Part shown: positions 8,354-16,578 of the stretch, piece by piece
Numbering within the stretch: the first letter of the stretch is position 1
Layout of the letters: each line of letters opens with the position of its first letter
Assembly (NCBI RefSeq): GCF_009765905.1
Contig: NZ_LMUO01000015.1
Coordinates: 1,086,565 to 1,150,564 of the forward strand
DNA from: Mucilaginibacter sp. L196
Lineage (GTDB): Bacteria > Bacteroidota > Bacteroidia > Sphingobacteriales > Sphingobacteriaceae
Direction of reading: 5' to 3'
Length of the DNA stretch: 64,000 nt
Position numbers and translations under genes: made by a program
The notes under the pieces: model-generated
The model's input: the letters and a program-made list of their open reading frames with translations, nothing else
What the model was told of the DNA's origin: nothing
Databases searched by the model: none

Positions 8354-8652
8354 TGAGCATATTAATTACATCAGCCAATTCGGCCGCGGCCTATCAGCTT
8401 AAAAGTAAATTAAACGTTGATGAGGTGATTTTAGGCGATTACGAGGAATTACCAGCCCTGATGCTTAAATCAGGTAAAATGATACAATTGCCCAGTCCTA
8501 AATCAGCATCATACAGCCATCAAATGCTTACTTTGTGCCTGGATAAAGGAATAGAAACTATCTATCCGCTGCGCAAAGAAGAAGCAATACTTTTAAAAGA
8601 GGCCGAGCAATTATTTAAAGAATACGATATTTTTATAAATACAAACTTCTAA
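8353..8652 (+). CDS. Conserved hypothetical protein, 99 residues
   Basis: Not recognised as a named family. It starts at a GTG that overlaps the last base of the upstream ATPase stop codon, so it is surely translated with that gene. The N-terminus SILITSANSAAAYQLKSKL looks like the first beta-alpha unit of a nucleotide-binding (pre-ATP-grasp or Rossmann-like) fold. Later segments YEELPALML, GIETIYPLRKEEA and LFKEYDIFINTNF are compatible with a truncated ATP-grasp N-terminal lobe, but no catalytic domain follows. No signal peptide or membrane segment is visible. The product is probably a small cytosolic protein. Confidence 0.7.
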   Translation: MSILITSANSAAAYQLKSKLNVDEVILGDYEELPALMLKSGKMIQLPSPKSASYSHQMLTLCLDKGIETIYPLRKEEAILLKEAEQLFKEYDIFINTNF

Positions 8653-8653
8653 T

Positions 8654-8728
8654 TGTCATTTTGAACGAGGAACGAGAGAGAAATCTTCTACGACTTGAGT
8701 AACTAACAAGCCAGACTTTCGGCGTTCG
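8654..8728 (+). repeat. Degenerate interspersed intergenic repeat
   Basis: The stretch begins TGTCATTTTGAACGAGGAAC, continues with GAGAGAAATCTTCTAC and ends near GGCGTTCGAGAAG. This wording (TGTCATTTxGAACGAGG...AGAAATCTTCT) is a recurrent intergenic repeat type in Bacteroidota genomes. No open frame of note is present and it fills the gap between two genes. Confidence 0.55.
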
Positions 8729-8746
8729 AGAAGCAATAATACCGCC

Positions 8747-9355
8747 ATGAAATACACCGACATCGATCCACGTAAAACCGCTTTTATATTTGAGCTGGAT
8801 AATGTGCTTTATCCCGAAAAGGACTACCTGTTCCAAGCCTATTATTTATTTGCCGGATACCTGGAATACCTTGATCTGATTGATGAGAAAGAAGCAGTTG
8901 ACTTAATGGTGGATACCTTCAACCAAAAAGGTAAAGACGCTGTTTTTGCTGCTGTGCAGGAAAAATATAGTTTAAATGATAACTACCATATCCATTTCAA
9001 TTTTTTAATGGCGACGGCCAAATTGCCCTTAAAACTGCTGCTTTATCAAAATATGCTGGAGCTGATGCAGGATATTATTGTGGACAGAAAAAAACTGTTC
9101 ATCGTAACCAATGGCAATCCCGACCAACAACTAAATAAAATTAAGCAAACCGAATGGCATGGGTTAGAAAAATACCTGGTATGCTATTTCGCCGACGAAG
9201 TGATGGCAAAACCTGAACCCGACATAATACATAATATATTGCACGACCACAATTTACAACGCCGCGACATCGTTATGATAGGCAACAGCGATAATGATAC
9301 GCTTTGCGCCGAGGCATGTGGCGTAGATTATATTAATGTTGAGCAATTTTTGTAA
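8747..9355 (+). CDS. HAD-superfamily hydrolase-like protein with Glu at the nucleophile position
   Basis: A 202-residue HAD fold. Motif I reads FIFELDNVLYPEKDY (residues about 13-27), where the family has hhhDxDxT. The first Asp, which forms the phospho-aspartyl intermediate, is Glu here (codon GAG), while the second Asp is kept. Motif II is FIVTNGNP, motif III Lys is in MAKPEPDI and motif IV is MIGNSDNDTLCAEACGVDYI. The helical cap lies between about 25 and 110. The overall form is that of YjjG/pyrimidine-nucleotidase-like HADs. Phosphatase activity is doubtful with Glu at the nucleophile. The protein may be a binding or regulatory relative. Confidence 0.85.
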   Translation: MKYTDIDPRKTAFIFELDNVLYPEKDYLFQAYYLFAGYLEYLDLIDEKEAVDLMVDTFNQKGKDAVFAAVQEKYSLNDNYHIHFNFLMATAKLPLKLLLYQNMLELMQDIIVDRKKLFIVTNGNPDQQLNKIKQTEWHGLEKYLVCYFADEVMAKPEPDIIHNILHDHNLQRRDIVMIGNSDNDTLCAEACGVDYINVEQFL

Positions 9356-9398
9356 ATTGCGTTAGCAAAATCGATTTTTGTACGAATACCCCGAGCCG

Positions 9399-10883
9399 AT
9401 GAAGAAATTAATTTACTTAGCCGTTATTTTAACATCAGGTATTTTGTCGTCCTGCAAAAAGGATCATAAAAATGCATCAACCGCGCTCAACCTCGTACAG
9501 GATTCCATCTATTATTACGAAAAAGAAGATTATTTATGGTTTGATGCCATACCTGATTACAATACTTTTAACCCGCGGTCATATGGTGGCTCAAGTGATT
9601 TAGGAGCATTAACCAATGAACTAACCGCTATATCTCAATTAAAAATTAATCCAACAACCGGTAAACCTTATGAATACTCCCAAGAGTCACCCGGTACAGC
9701 AAAATATTCCTTTGTTGATAATGGCACAGAGACAGCGTCGCTAAACGGAACTGATGATGATTTTGGATTCGAGCCGATATACATAGCCACAAATGATTTG
9801 CGGGTTAAATACGTAAACCCCGGTTCACCTGCTGATTTGGCCGGTATAAAACGTGGTTACCAGATAACCAGTATCAATGACAATACCGACTTATCATATG
9901 ATGGCACAACCGCCAATTTTGTAATAAACTCCGTTTACTACAGCACCAATATTAAAATGGTGTTAACCAAATACGATGGTACAACACTAACGGTTAGTTT
10001 AAACACTACTGCCTATACTGTAAACCCCGTATTAAATTACAAAGTGTTTGATCTGGGTAACGGACACAAGGTGGGTTATATGGCATTTGGCAGTTTCACG
10101 GCATTGGCAAATGCGCAACCGCAGTTAAATACCGTTTTTAATTATTTCATTGGTAACGGTGTTAATGATTTGGTGGTTGATATACGCTACAATGGCGGCG
10201 GCGAAGGCGCAACAGCCGAATATTTGGACGACCTTATAGTACCCTCATCAAAAAGCAGTACTTTGATGTATACCACTTATTTTAATTTGAACCTACAGAA
10301 TAACGATTACCCTTTGTTGGCCAAAAAATACTCAATCACTCCGGGGCAGTTTAAACCGGCCAACAACCAAACCAATTTTGCTAAAGCATTAAGTTTAAGC
10401 CTCACCCGGGTGTTTTTTATTGTTACTGATGAAACAGCATCATCAAGCGAATTAACCATTAACAACCTACGCCCCGAAATGGATGTTGAACTGATAGGGG
10501 ATACCACCTACGGAAAACCGGTTGGCGAAATACCAATACCTATCAGTAATTATATCTTGTACTCACCGCAATTATATGTAGAAAACTCAGCCAATCAAGG
10601 CGATTACTACACCGGGATGGCCCCCGGCACAGCAGCATACCCTGGCTTACTCGCCGCCGATGATGTAACAAAAGATTTCGGCGATTCCACCGAATTGCTA
10701 TTGGCCCACGCCCTAAACTTCGTACAAAACGGAACTTACAGCATCACCAGCCCTAAAATTCAAAGCCTCGCTTCAAAGCAAAGCTTCTCCATATCTCAGG
10801 CAAAAGCCGTTAACCGAAATCTTGAAGTTCACAAACTTAGAGGAATGGTTTTGGCTGATAGGATAAAGAATCTTAGGAAATAG
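9399..10883 (+). CDS. S41 family C-terminal processing peptidase, lipoprotein
   Basis: A 494-residue protein starting at the ATG of MKKLIYLAVIL; an upstream TTG at 9378 would add a charged prefix and is rejected. The lipobox LSSC places the mature Cys near residue 19, so it is anchored in an outer or periplasmic membrane leaflet. A PDZ domain lies at about 125-200 (YVNPGSPADLAGIKRGYQI). The S41 catalytic core follows: DLVVDIRYNGGGEG, then TDETASSSELTINNL with the catalytic Ser, and TYGKPVGE with the probable catalytic Lys. The family cleaves proteins near their C-termini. The gene stands alone and is followed by two small hairpins. Confidence 0.9.
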   Translation: MKKLIYLAVILTSGILSSCKKDHKNASTALNLVQDSIYYYEKEDYLWFDAIPDYNTFNPRSYGGSSDLGALTNELTAISQLKINPTTGKPYEYSQESPGTAKYSFVDNGTETASLNGTDDDFGFEPIYIATNDLRVKYVNPGSPADLAGIKRGYQITSINDNTDLSYDGTTANFVINSVYYSTNIKMVLTKYDGTTLTVSLNTTAYTVNPVLNYKVFDLGNGHKVGYMAFGSFTALANAQPQLNTVFNYFIGNGVNDLVVDIRYNGGGEGATAEYLDDLIVPSSKSSTLMYTTYFNLNLQNNDYPLLAKKYSITPGQFKPANNQTNFAKALSLSLTRVFFIVTDETASSSELTINNLRPEMDVELIGDTTYGKPVGEIPIPISNYILYSPQLYVENSANQGDYYTGMAPGTAAYPGLLAADDVTKDFGDSTELLLAHALNFVQNGTYSITSPKIQSLASKQSFSISQAKAVNRNLEVHKLRGMVLADRIKNLRK

Positions 10884-10907
10884 ATTTCATTACTAATCCG
10901 CTCCGCC

Positions 10908-10958
10908 GGTTCAAGTGTCTACACTTGAACCAAATTTTAATGAGCGTCCACGCTCATT
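10908..10958. repeat. Double hairpin repeat module downstream of smc
   Basis: Two adjacent perfect hairpins: GGTTCAAGTGT (10908-10918) with ACACTTGAACC (10921-10931), and AATGAGCGT (10939-10947) with ACGCTCATT (10950-10958). Both have 2-nt loops, giving apices GTCTAC and GTCCAC. They are followed by ATCAAAGAGGAG. The module fills the gap between the convergent S41 peptidase and smc genes and resembles REP-type sequences. It could also serve to end transcripts. Confidence 0.7.
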
Positions 10959-10975
10959 ATCAAAGAGGAGAAGTA

Positions 10976-13900
10976 TTAATCCGCCAACTGCCTCAAATCC
11001 ACTGGCACCACCCGCGATATGCCCTGTTCAACCATAGTTACCCCGTAAATAATATCGGTACTGGCAATCGTCCGTTTATTATGCGACACTACGATAAACT
11101 GCGATTCCTTAGAAAACTCCCTGATGATATTATTAAACTTATCAATATTGGTATCATCCAGCGGCGCGTCAACCTCATCAAAAATACAGAAGGGTGCCGG
11201 CTTCAACAGGTAAAGCGAAAACAGGATAGCCGTTGCTGTTAACGTTTTCTCACCACCTGACAATTGGTTGATCGATAATGGTCGTTTTCCTTTAGGCCGC
11301 GCGATAATATCAATATCCGATTCCAGCGGACGATCAGGATCAGTCAGGATCAAATCACAGGAATCCTCCTCATTAAATAATGACCTGAATACCTTAATAA
11401 AGTTCTCCCGCACCATTATAAACGCCGACATGAATTTCTCCTTAGCGGTATCGTCAATCTCCTGTATGGTTGCCAGTAGAGATGCTTTGGCTTCCGCCAG
11501 ATCTTTCTTTTGTGCCTGAATAAACTGGTAGCGCCCATTCATTTCGTTATAAGCCTCCACCGCCATTGGGTTTATCGCCCCAAAATCATCCATTTGCTTC
11601 TTCAGCTTTTCGGTTTTCTCGCGCAGTTCCTCTTCACTTTCATCAACCGGCACTTCGGTATCTATTAACTCCTGTATATCTATATTAAATTCAACCGAAA
11701 GACGCTCTTTCAAAGCATTCAATTCCAGTTTAAGGTTATTGCGTTCATCACGCAATTCGTTCTCAATAAATACGGCGTTATCTTTTTTACGTCGCAGGTT
11801 GGTTACTTCCGCCTCAGACTCGGTTATCTTTCCCCGCCATTCATAGTATTCTTGTTCGGCTTGCTGAGTAGCTTTCTCAAGCGCTTCTTTCTGGGCATAC
11901 ATTTCCAGCAGGTCATCATCGGAGTTATCAGCCAGTTGCAGGTTTTCCTGTATAGCCGCTTTAACTTTTTCCAGTTCGATGCTGTTTATTTTGATGCGGC
12001 CCTCTAATTGTTCTTTCTGTGTTTCACGATAGTCAAGATCCTTAAATAACCCCGAAACTTTATTCTGCTGCTGGTGAAAACGGATATTCTCTTGGTTAAA
12101 GGCATTGGATTGTACCGAAACAAACTCATTCAGCTCATTAAAAATACCCTGCTTACTGATGAGCAAGTCGTTCTGTATCTGCTTTTGCGTTTTCAACTCG
12201 GCCAATTCCGGTTTCAGCGCCGCGGTTTCCTCAATAATCCCGCTGATCTTTTTGGCAATATCGTCCTTACGGTTAAGGCTGTTGGTAATAAACGTTTGAT
12301 ACTGTTCCTGCCGTGTTTTAACGGTGATGAGTTCCGTATTCAAACGGTTAACCTCCAGCTGCTTTTGCTTAAGCTCTTCGGTTTTGTTTGATGCCTTTAA
12401 AGCGGCTTGTTTGTTTTGTAGCTCCTGTAACTGGTCCTTAAAGTAATTAACCCGGGTATCAAATTGCTTGATCTCCTTAGCCAAATTCTCTAAATTCTTA
12501 GCCCGACCAATCCGCTTACCCTCAAACAAACCCACCGAACCACCCGCCATAGTATGCTTCGATTTATTGAACTTACCGCTTTTGCCAATGATTACGATAC
12601 CCTCGGGCAATTCAGCATTATTTAAAACCTGGTCGTTTTGATCATCAATCAAATAAACATCCTTCAGCAAATAATTGCACAGGCTTTGATAGTAAATATC
12701 AACCTCAACAACATGCAATGCGGAGATACCCCCCTCTAAACCTCCCCCGGCAGGGGAAACTTTATTTTCTAAAGCCCTCCCTTCCGGGGAGGGTTTGGGT
12801 GGGGCCGTTTTATAACTATCCAGTACAAAAAATTGCGCCCGTCCTTTAGCCGAATTGCTCAATAACTTTATCGCGCTGATCGCCTCGTCGTAATTATTCA
12901 CCACGTAATGGTTCATCAGCGGCTCCAGGTAGTTTTCAATAGCTACGCGGTATTCCTCCTTACAAAACAAAATATCGCTGAACAGCGGGATATTCTTAGC
13001 CCAATCCGCGTTCTTCTTCAAAAAGCGGATTGATTCCGGGAACCCCTCCAAATTATCAACCATACTCTTGGTAAGGTTGTATTCATTTTGCTTGGCATCC
13101 AGTTTACGGGTATCCGCGGTTATACTTTCCTTTACCGTATTCAGTTCAGTATCAATCTCAATTAGCTGCTCCTGTAGCTTTTTCTCAAAATCCATTAGCG
13201 TTTGATGCTCACTGTTCAGCGTTTCGGTACGTTCCTGCAATTCAGCAACCACTTCGTTAAAATGGGAGAGTTCCACCTCTTTATTGGTGGCATCCTCCAT
13301 ATTACGCTGACTTTCCTGCTCTAAAGCCTGCTGTTGTATCTGTAATATTTCCAGATCTTTTTCAGCCTTATAAACCTGGTTTTGTAACTTAGTATTGTTA
13401 TTGGTCGGCTCATTCAACTCATTGCGTGCCGATCCTTGCTGTCCCCTCAACTCATCCACCGTCTCCTTCAAATCCGCCAGTTGCGATTGGATAGTTTGCA
13501 GCGTTTCATCTTCCTGAAATTTTTCCTCAGATAAACGTTTGATGTTATACAGCACATGGTTCAACTGGTTGCGGTCGCGTTCCAATTCCTCGCTTACCCG
13601 TGCTTCCTTATCCTGCTGAAACTTCAGTTGCTCATTTTTTATCTTTTTTTCGCTCTCGTAGGTCCTGATTTTAGATACATACTCGTTAGTAGCTTTTTGT
13701 TGGATAGACAGGTTTTTCTCCTTATTTAAACTATCCAGTTTATGCTGTTGTAACGATGCCTCCAACGTATCGATCTGTGCAGAGATACCCGATTTCTCAA
13801 CCTGCTGCACCTGTTCTTTCTCCTCGATCTTAGCCAACGACTCGCTAAAGTGAGCAATCCTGAATGAAGCCAGTATTATACTTAACGATTTGTACTGATC

Positions 13901-14557
13901 TCTTATCCGGTAATAACGTTCCGTTTTCTTTGCCTGATTTTCCAGTGTTTTAAGGTTCTTTTCTATCTCGAAAAGTAAATCTTCCACACGTTCAAGGTCG
14001 GCTTCAGTATCTTTTAATTTATTGAAAGTCTGTTTTTTACGGAGTTTGTATTTGGAGATGCCCGATGCTTCCTCAAACAAATTCCTGCGCGAGCCTTCTT
14101 TATTGGTGATGATCTCGTCAACCATCCTCAGCTCAATAATAGCATATGAATCCGACCCGATACCCGTATCTAAAAACAGATCGGTAATGTCTTTTAGTCG
14201 ACATTGAACATCATTTAACCTGTACTCACTATCGCCGCTGCGGTATAGTTTACGGGTGATGGTAACCTGCGAAAACTCAACAGGAAGTATATTCTTAGTA
14301 TTATCAAAAGTCAGAGAAACCTCGGCCAGATTTGCAGGCTTACGGCTTTTTGATCCGTTGAAAATGATATTATCCATTTTCTCAGACCGCAGCATGCGGG
14401 TGCTTTGCTCACCCAATACCCAGCGTATGGAGTCGACTACATTTGATTTACCGCAGCCATTAGGCCCCACAATAGCCGTAACACCCTCATTAAAATTAAT
14501 GGTGATCTTATCGCCAAAGCTTTTAAACCCCTTGATTTCTAAACTGGTAAGCTGCAT
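10976..14557 (-). CDS. smc: Chromosome segregation protein SMC, with a repeat-encoded insert in the hinge
   Basis: A 1193-residue SMC ATPase of full length. Head motifs are Walker A GPNGCGKSNVVDSIRWVLG (residues about 32-50), the signature LSGGEKTLTATAILFSLYL and Walker B FCIFDEVDAPLDD near the C-terminus. Long coiled coils run at about 170-500 and 660-1020, with the hinge at about 520-650. It forms the condensin complex with ScpA/ScpB, which are not nearby. Residues about 586-611 (TAPPKPSPEGRALENK... then SPAGGGLEGG) are encoded by a GC-rich interspersed repeat at 12729-12805. Sequence on both sides (FFVLDSYK and ISALHVVEVD) is normal hinge. The insert keeps the frame, so the protein is presumably functional. 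Confidence 0.97.
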   Translation of the reverse strand: MQLTSLEIKGFKSFGDKITINFNEGVTAIVGPNGCGKSNVVDSIRWVLGEQSTRMLRSEKMDNIIFNGSKSRKPANLAEVSLTFDNTKNILPVEFSQVTITRKLYRSGDSEYRLNDVQCRLKDITDLFLDTGIGSDSYAIIELRMVDEIITNKEGSRRNLFEEASGISKYKLRKKQTFNKLKDTEADLERVEDLLFEIEKNLKTLENQAKKTERYYRIRDQYKSLSIILASFRIAHFSESLAKIEEKEQVQQVEKSGISAQIDTLEASLQQHKLDSLNKEKNLSIQQKATNEYVSKIRTYESEKKIKNEQLKFQQDKEARVSEELERDRNQLNHVLYNIKRLSEEKFQEDETLQTIQSQLADLKETVDELRGQQGSARNELNEPTNNNTKLQNQVYKAEKDLEILQIQQQALEQESQRNMEDATNKEVELSHFNEVVAELQERTETLNSEHQTLMDFEKKLQEQLIEIDTELNTVKESITADTRKLDAKQNEYNLTKSMVDNLEGFPESIRFLKKNADWAKNIPLFSDILFCKEEYRVAIENYLEPLMNHYVVNNYDEAISAIKLLSNSAKGRAQFFVLDSYKTAPPKPSPEGRALENKVSPAGGGLEGGISALHVVEVDIYYQSLCNYLLKDVYLIDDQNDQVLNNAELPEGIVIIGKSGKFNKSKHTMAGGSVGLFEGKRIGRAKNLENLAKEIKQFDTRVNYFKDQLQELQNKQAALKASNKTEELKQKQLEVNRLNTELITVKTRQEQYQTFITNSLNRKDDIAKKISGIIEETAALKPELAELKTQKQIQNDLLISKQGIFNELNEFVSVQSNAFNQENIRFHQQQNKVSGLFKDLDYRETQKEQLEGRIKINSIELEKVKAAIQENLQLADNSDDDLLEMYAQKEALEKATQQAEQEYYEWRGKITESEAEVTNLRRKKDNAVFIENELRDERNNLKLELNALKERLSVEFNIDIQELIDTEVPVDESEEELREKTEKLKKQMDDFGAINPMAVEAYNEMNGRYQFIQAQKKDLAEAKASLLATIQEIDDTAKEKFMSAFIMVRENFIKVFRSLFNEEDSCDLILTDPDRPLESDIDIIARPKGKRPLSINQLSGGEKTLTATAILFSLYLLKPAPFCIFDEVDAPLDDTNIDKFNNIIREFSKESQFIVVSHNKRTIASTDIIYGVTMVEQGISRVVPVDLRQLAD
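12729..12805 (-). repeat. GC-rich interspersed repeat inside the smc coding sequence
   Basis: Read on the minus strand, this stretch matches the intergenic element at 15566-15646: the same GCCCCACCCAA start, CCCTCCCCGGAAGGGAGGG hairpin, AT-rich centre, second C/G-run hairpin and TTTAGAGGGGG end. About 78 nt (26 codons) are added to smc without a stop or frame change. Confidence 0.85.
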
Positions 14558-14923
14558 TTAAATTAATATAGGACCCAAAAAATCCGGCTTTCAAATTAGC
14601 TATAAATATTTGTTTTTTGAAAATAATTGTTGTTAAGACCAGAAGCCCAAAAAAGCCCGGCCCCCGTGCGATTTCCCCTCTTGAGAGGGGCGGAGGGGTG
14701 TGTTAGCAGATAGATTATAATCATTGCTGCCGCAAGCGTGACCGCGTATCAAAACAGAGGAGGCTTTGTGTATTCGTAGACACAGTCTACGAACAGCAAC
14801 CTTAATTTCAATAATTCATTCCAGCCTATGGTCGGTTATTTCTAAATATAAAAATGATTTTATGCTGATGAAACATTTATTACCTATCGATACTTTTATC
14901 AAAACACTTACAACAACATTTTT
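14558..14923. other. Intergenic region upstream of smc with repeat remnants
   Basis: These 366 bases hold no convincing gene. Positions 14655-14702 carry a GC-rich remnant including the palindrome CCCCTCTTGAGAGGGG. Positions 14725-14795 carry a hairpin module (listed separately). The remainder to 14923 is AT-rich and probably contains the promoter of the oxidoreductase gene at 14924. The smc promoter should lie within the first 80 bases. Confidence 0.6.
14773..14793. repeat. Hairpin module upstream of smc
   Basis: TTCGTAGAC (14773-14781), loop ACA, GTCTACGAA (14785-14793), a perfect 9-bp stem. Just before it are GCAAGCGTGACCGCG and ATCAAAACAGAGGAG. The latter resembles the ATCAAAGAGGAG tail of the double-hairpin module at 10908-10958, so both ends of smc appear to carry members of one repeat family. 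Confidence 0.6.
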
Positions 14924-15562
14924 ATGAAAATAGCAGTATTTGGAGCCGGAGGCCGCATCGGCAGCCGCATAGTCGACGAAGCACTTCGCCGTGGCCATGA
15001 TGTTACCGCCGCGGTTCGTCACCCGGAAAGGTATATAAAAGTACACGAACACCTAAAAGTAGCTAAAGCCGACCTGTTCAACTCGCAGGATGTGGAAACA
15101 GCTGCTTTTAACCAGGATGCGGTTGTGGTATCGTACAGTCCCACAAATGGCGCACCTGCCTCAACACTTACCGAGGTTGTTGTACCGATCATTAACGGCT
15201 TAAAACAAGCGCATACCAAGCGTTTGATTATTGTAGGCGGTGCAGGCAGCCTCGAAGTTGCACCCGGCGTGCAATTGGTTGATACACCTGATTTTCCAGA
15301 AGCTTATAAAGCGGTTGCACTGGCGCATCGCGAAGCCCTAAAGGCCTACCAAAAAACAACCGACCTCGACTGGACTTTCGCCAGCCCATCCGCGGAAATA
15401 ACGCCCGGCGAACGTACCGGAAAATTCCGCACAGCAAAAAATCAATTGCTAACAGATGCGAATGGTAAAAGCTATATTTCCATGGAAGATTATGCCGTAG
15501 GGATAATTGATGAGATCGAAAACCCAATGCATATTAGGGAAGTGTTTACGATAGGATATTAA
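14924..15562 (+). CDS. NAD(P)-binding oxidoreductase / NmrA-like epimerase
   Basis: A 212-residue short-chain-type Rossmann protein. The N-terminal FGAGGRIGSRIVDEAL (residues about 5-20) is the GxxGxxG dinucleotide-binding motif, and AAVRHPERY follows as the NADP-type loop. LIIVGGAGSLEVAPG, DWTFASPSAEITPGERTG and the C-terminal ISMEDYAVGIIDEIE match the NAD(P)H-binding (SDR atypical, YwnB/NmrA-like) family, which includes flavin reductases and redox sensors. No signal peptide is present, so it acts in the cytosol. It is a single-gene unit. Its 3' end runs directly into a GC-rich repeat. Confidence 0.88.
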   Translation: MKIAVFGAGGRIGSRIVDEALRRGHDVTAAVRHPERYIKVHEHLKVAKADLFNSQDVETAAFNQDAVVVSYSPTNGAPASTLTEVVVPIINGLKQAHTKRLIIVGGAGSLEVAPGVQLVDTPDFPEAYKAVALAHREALKAYQKTTDLDWTFASPSAEITPGERTGKFRTAKNQLLTDANGKSYISMEDYAVGIIDEIENPMHIREVFTIGY

Positions 15563-15565
15563 TTA

Positions 15566-15646
15566 GCCCCACCCAACCCTCCCCGGAAGGGAGGGCTTAA
15601 AGAATTGTCTAAAAGTCTCCCCTCCCGGGGGAGATTTAGAGGGGGC
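15566..15646 (+). repeat. GC-rich double-hairpin interspersed repeat overlapping the phzF 3' end
   Basis: The element begins GCCCCACCCAACCCTCCCC and ends GATTTAGAGGGGGC. It contains CCCTCCC/GGGAGGG (loop CGGAA) and CTCCCC/GGGGAG stems around an AT-rich middle, and its ends GCCCC/GGGGC can pair. It starts 4 nt after the oxidoreductase stop. It extends 11 nt into the phzF coding sequence on the other strand and supplies that gene's stop codon. A close relative sits inside smc. Confidence 0.85.
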
Positions 15647-16430
15647 TGATGCTTATCTCCCCCCTCAAATAAGTAACCGCTTTACCGCTCATTAAAACCC
15701 TGTTGCCTTTTAGCTCGCACCAAAGTTCGCCTTTGCGTGCTGAAATCTGGTAGGCATGCAATTTATCCTTCCCTAATTTCTTAGCCCAGTAAGGTATCAG
15801 GTTACAATGTGCCGATCCCGTAACCGGATCTTCAGGAACACCTGCACCAGGTGCGAAAAATCTCGAAACAAAATCAACATCTTTACCCCGAGCAGTAACA
15901 ATTACACCAACGGTATCCATTTTTGATAAAGCGAAAAAATCCGGCGAAATATCTTTAATGTCATTTTCAGATTCATAAACAACAAAATAATCCCGCGATC
16001 TTAAAATTTCTACAGGCTGTTTATCGCTCAATGCATCTAATAAGCCTACGGGTGTCTCAATAGGTATCGGTGGCCTCGATGGGAAATCCATGGTGTATTT
16101 ATCACCATCTTTTTTAACGTGTAACGTACCCGCTTTTACGGTTTCAAAATGAATTTCATCCTCGCTATAGGCCAATTCTGTAAATAATATATGTGCCGTT
16201 GCAAGCGTGGCATGGCCGCAAAGGTCTATTTCATATTCAGGGGTAAACCACCTTAATTTATAACCGCCTTCTGTCTTTACAAAAAAAGCGGTTTCGGCAA
16301 GGTTGTTTTCAATGGCGATATTTTGCATTACCTCATCAGGCAGCCATTCCGTTAGCGGACAAACAGCGGCCGGGTTGCCGCCAAAAAGTTTGCTGGTAAA
16401 TGCATCAGCCTGAAATATTGGGATCGTCAT
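15636..16430 (-). CDS. PhzF family phenazine biosynthesis-like protein
   Basis: A 264-residue PhzF/isomerase-like protein of normal length. The N-terminus IPIFQADAFTSKLFGGNPAA, the NNLAETAFF segment holding the presumed catalytic Glu (about residue 45), LCGHATLATAH and the C-terminal PGAGVPEDPVTGSAHCNL segments are all classic for the family. PhzF in phenazine producers isomerises an anthranilate derivative. No other phenazine genes are here, so the reaction is unknown. The last codons (SPL plus stop) come from the GC-rich repeat at 15566-15646. It lies downstream of the M1 peptidase on the same strand but past that gene's terminator. Confidence 0.92.
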   Translation of the reverse strand: MTIPIFQADAFTSKLFGGNPAAVCPLTEWLPDEVMQNIAIENNLAETAFFVKTEGGYKLRWFTPEYEIDLCGHATLATAHILFTELAYSEDEIHFETVKAGTLHVKKDGDKYTMDFPSRPPIPIETPVGLLDALSDKQPVEILRSRDYFVVYESENDIKDISPDFFALSKMDTVGVIVTARGKDVDFVSRFFAPGAGVPEDPVTGSAHCNLIPYWAKKLGKDKLHAYQISARKGELWCELKGNRVLMSGKAVTYLRGEISISPL

Positions 16431-16465
16431 GGTTTATATGATTTGATAGGCTAATATAGTGGAAT

Positions 16466-16496
16466 AGAGCCAAGAATCAAGAGCTAAGAATCAAGA
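16466..16496. repeat. 14-bp tandem repeat sharing words with the adjacent terminator
   Basis: AGAGCCAAGAATCA (16466-16479), AGAGCTAAGAATCA (16480-16493), AGA: two copies with one change. The word AGAGCCAAGA recurs in the terminator stem at 16527-16556. The reverse-complement word CTCTTGATTCTTAACTCTTA follows it to about 16572. Confidence 0.7.
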
Positions 16497-16526
16497 TTTG
16501 AAGAAAAATTTAACTAAAAATAAAAA

Positions 16527-16556
16527 AGAGCCAAGACAAATCAATGTCTTGGCTCT
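16527..16556 (-). terminator. Terminator of the M1 peptidase gene
   Basis: AGAGCCAAGACA (16527-16538), loop AATCAA, TGTCTTGGCTCT (16545-16556): a perfect 12-bp stem. A-rich sequence to its left becomes a U-run on the minus strand. It lies 22 nt past the peptidase stop codon. Confidence 0.85.
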
Positions 16557-16578
16557 TGATTCTTAACTCTTAAATCTA

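Noticed and set aside
9378..9398. TTG start of the S41 peptidase at 9378
   Set aside because: The ATG at 9399 gives a clean lipoprotein signal; the extra residues would spoil it.
15636..16430. Phenazine biosynthesis locus
   Set aside because: Only a lone PhzF-family gene is present; this family is widespread outside phenazine producers.
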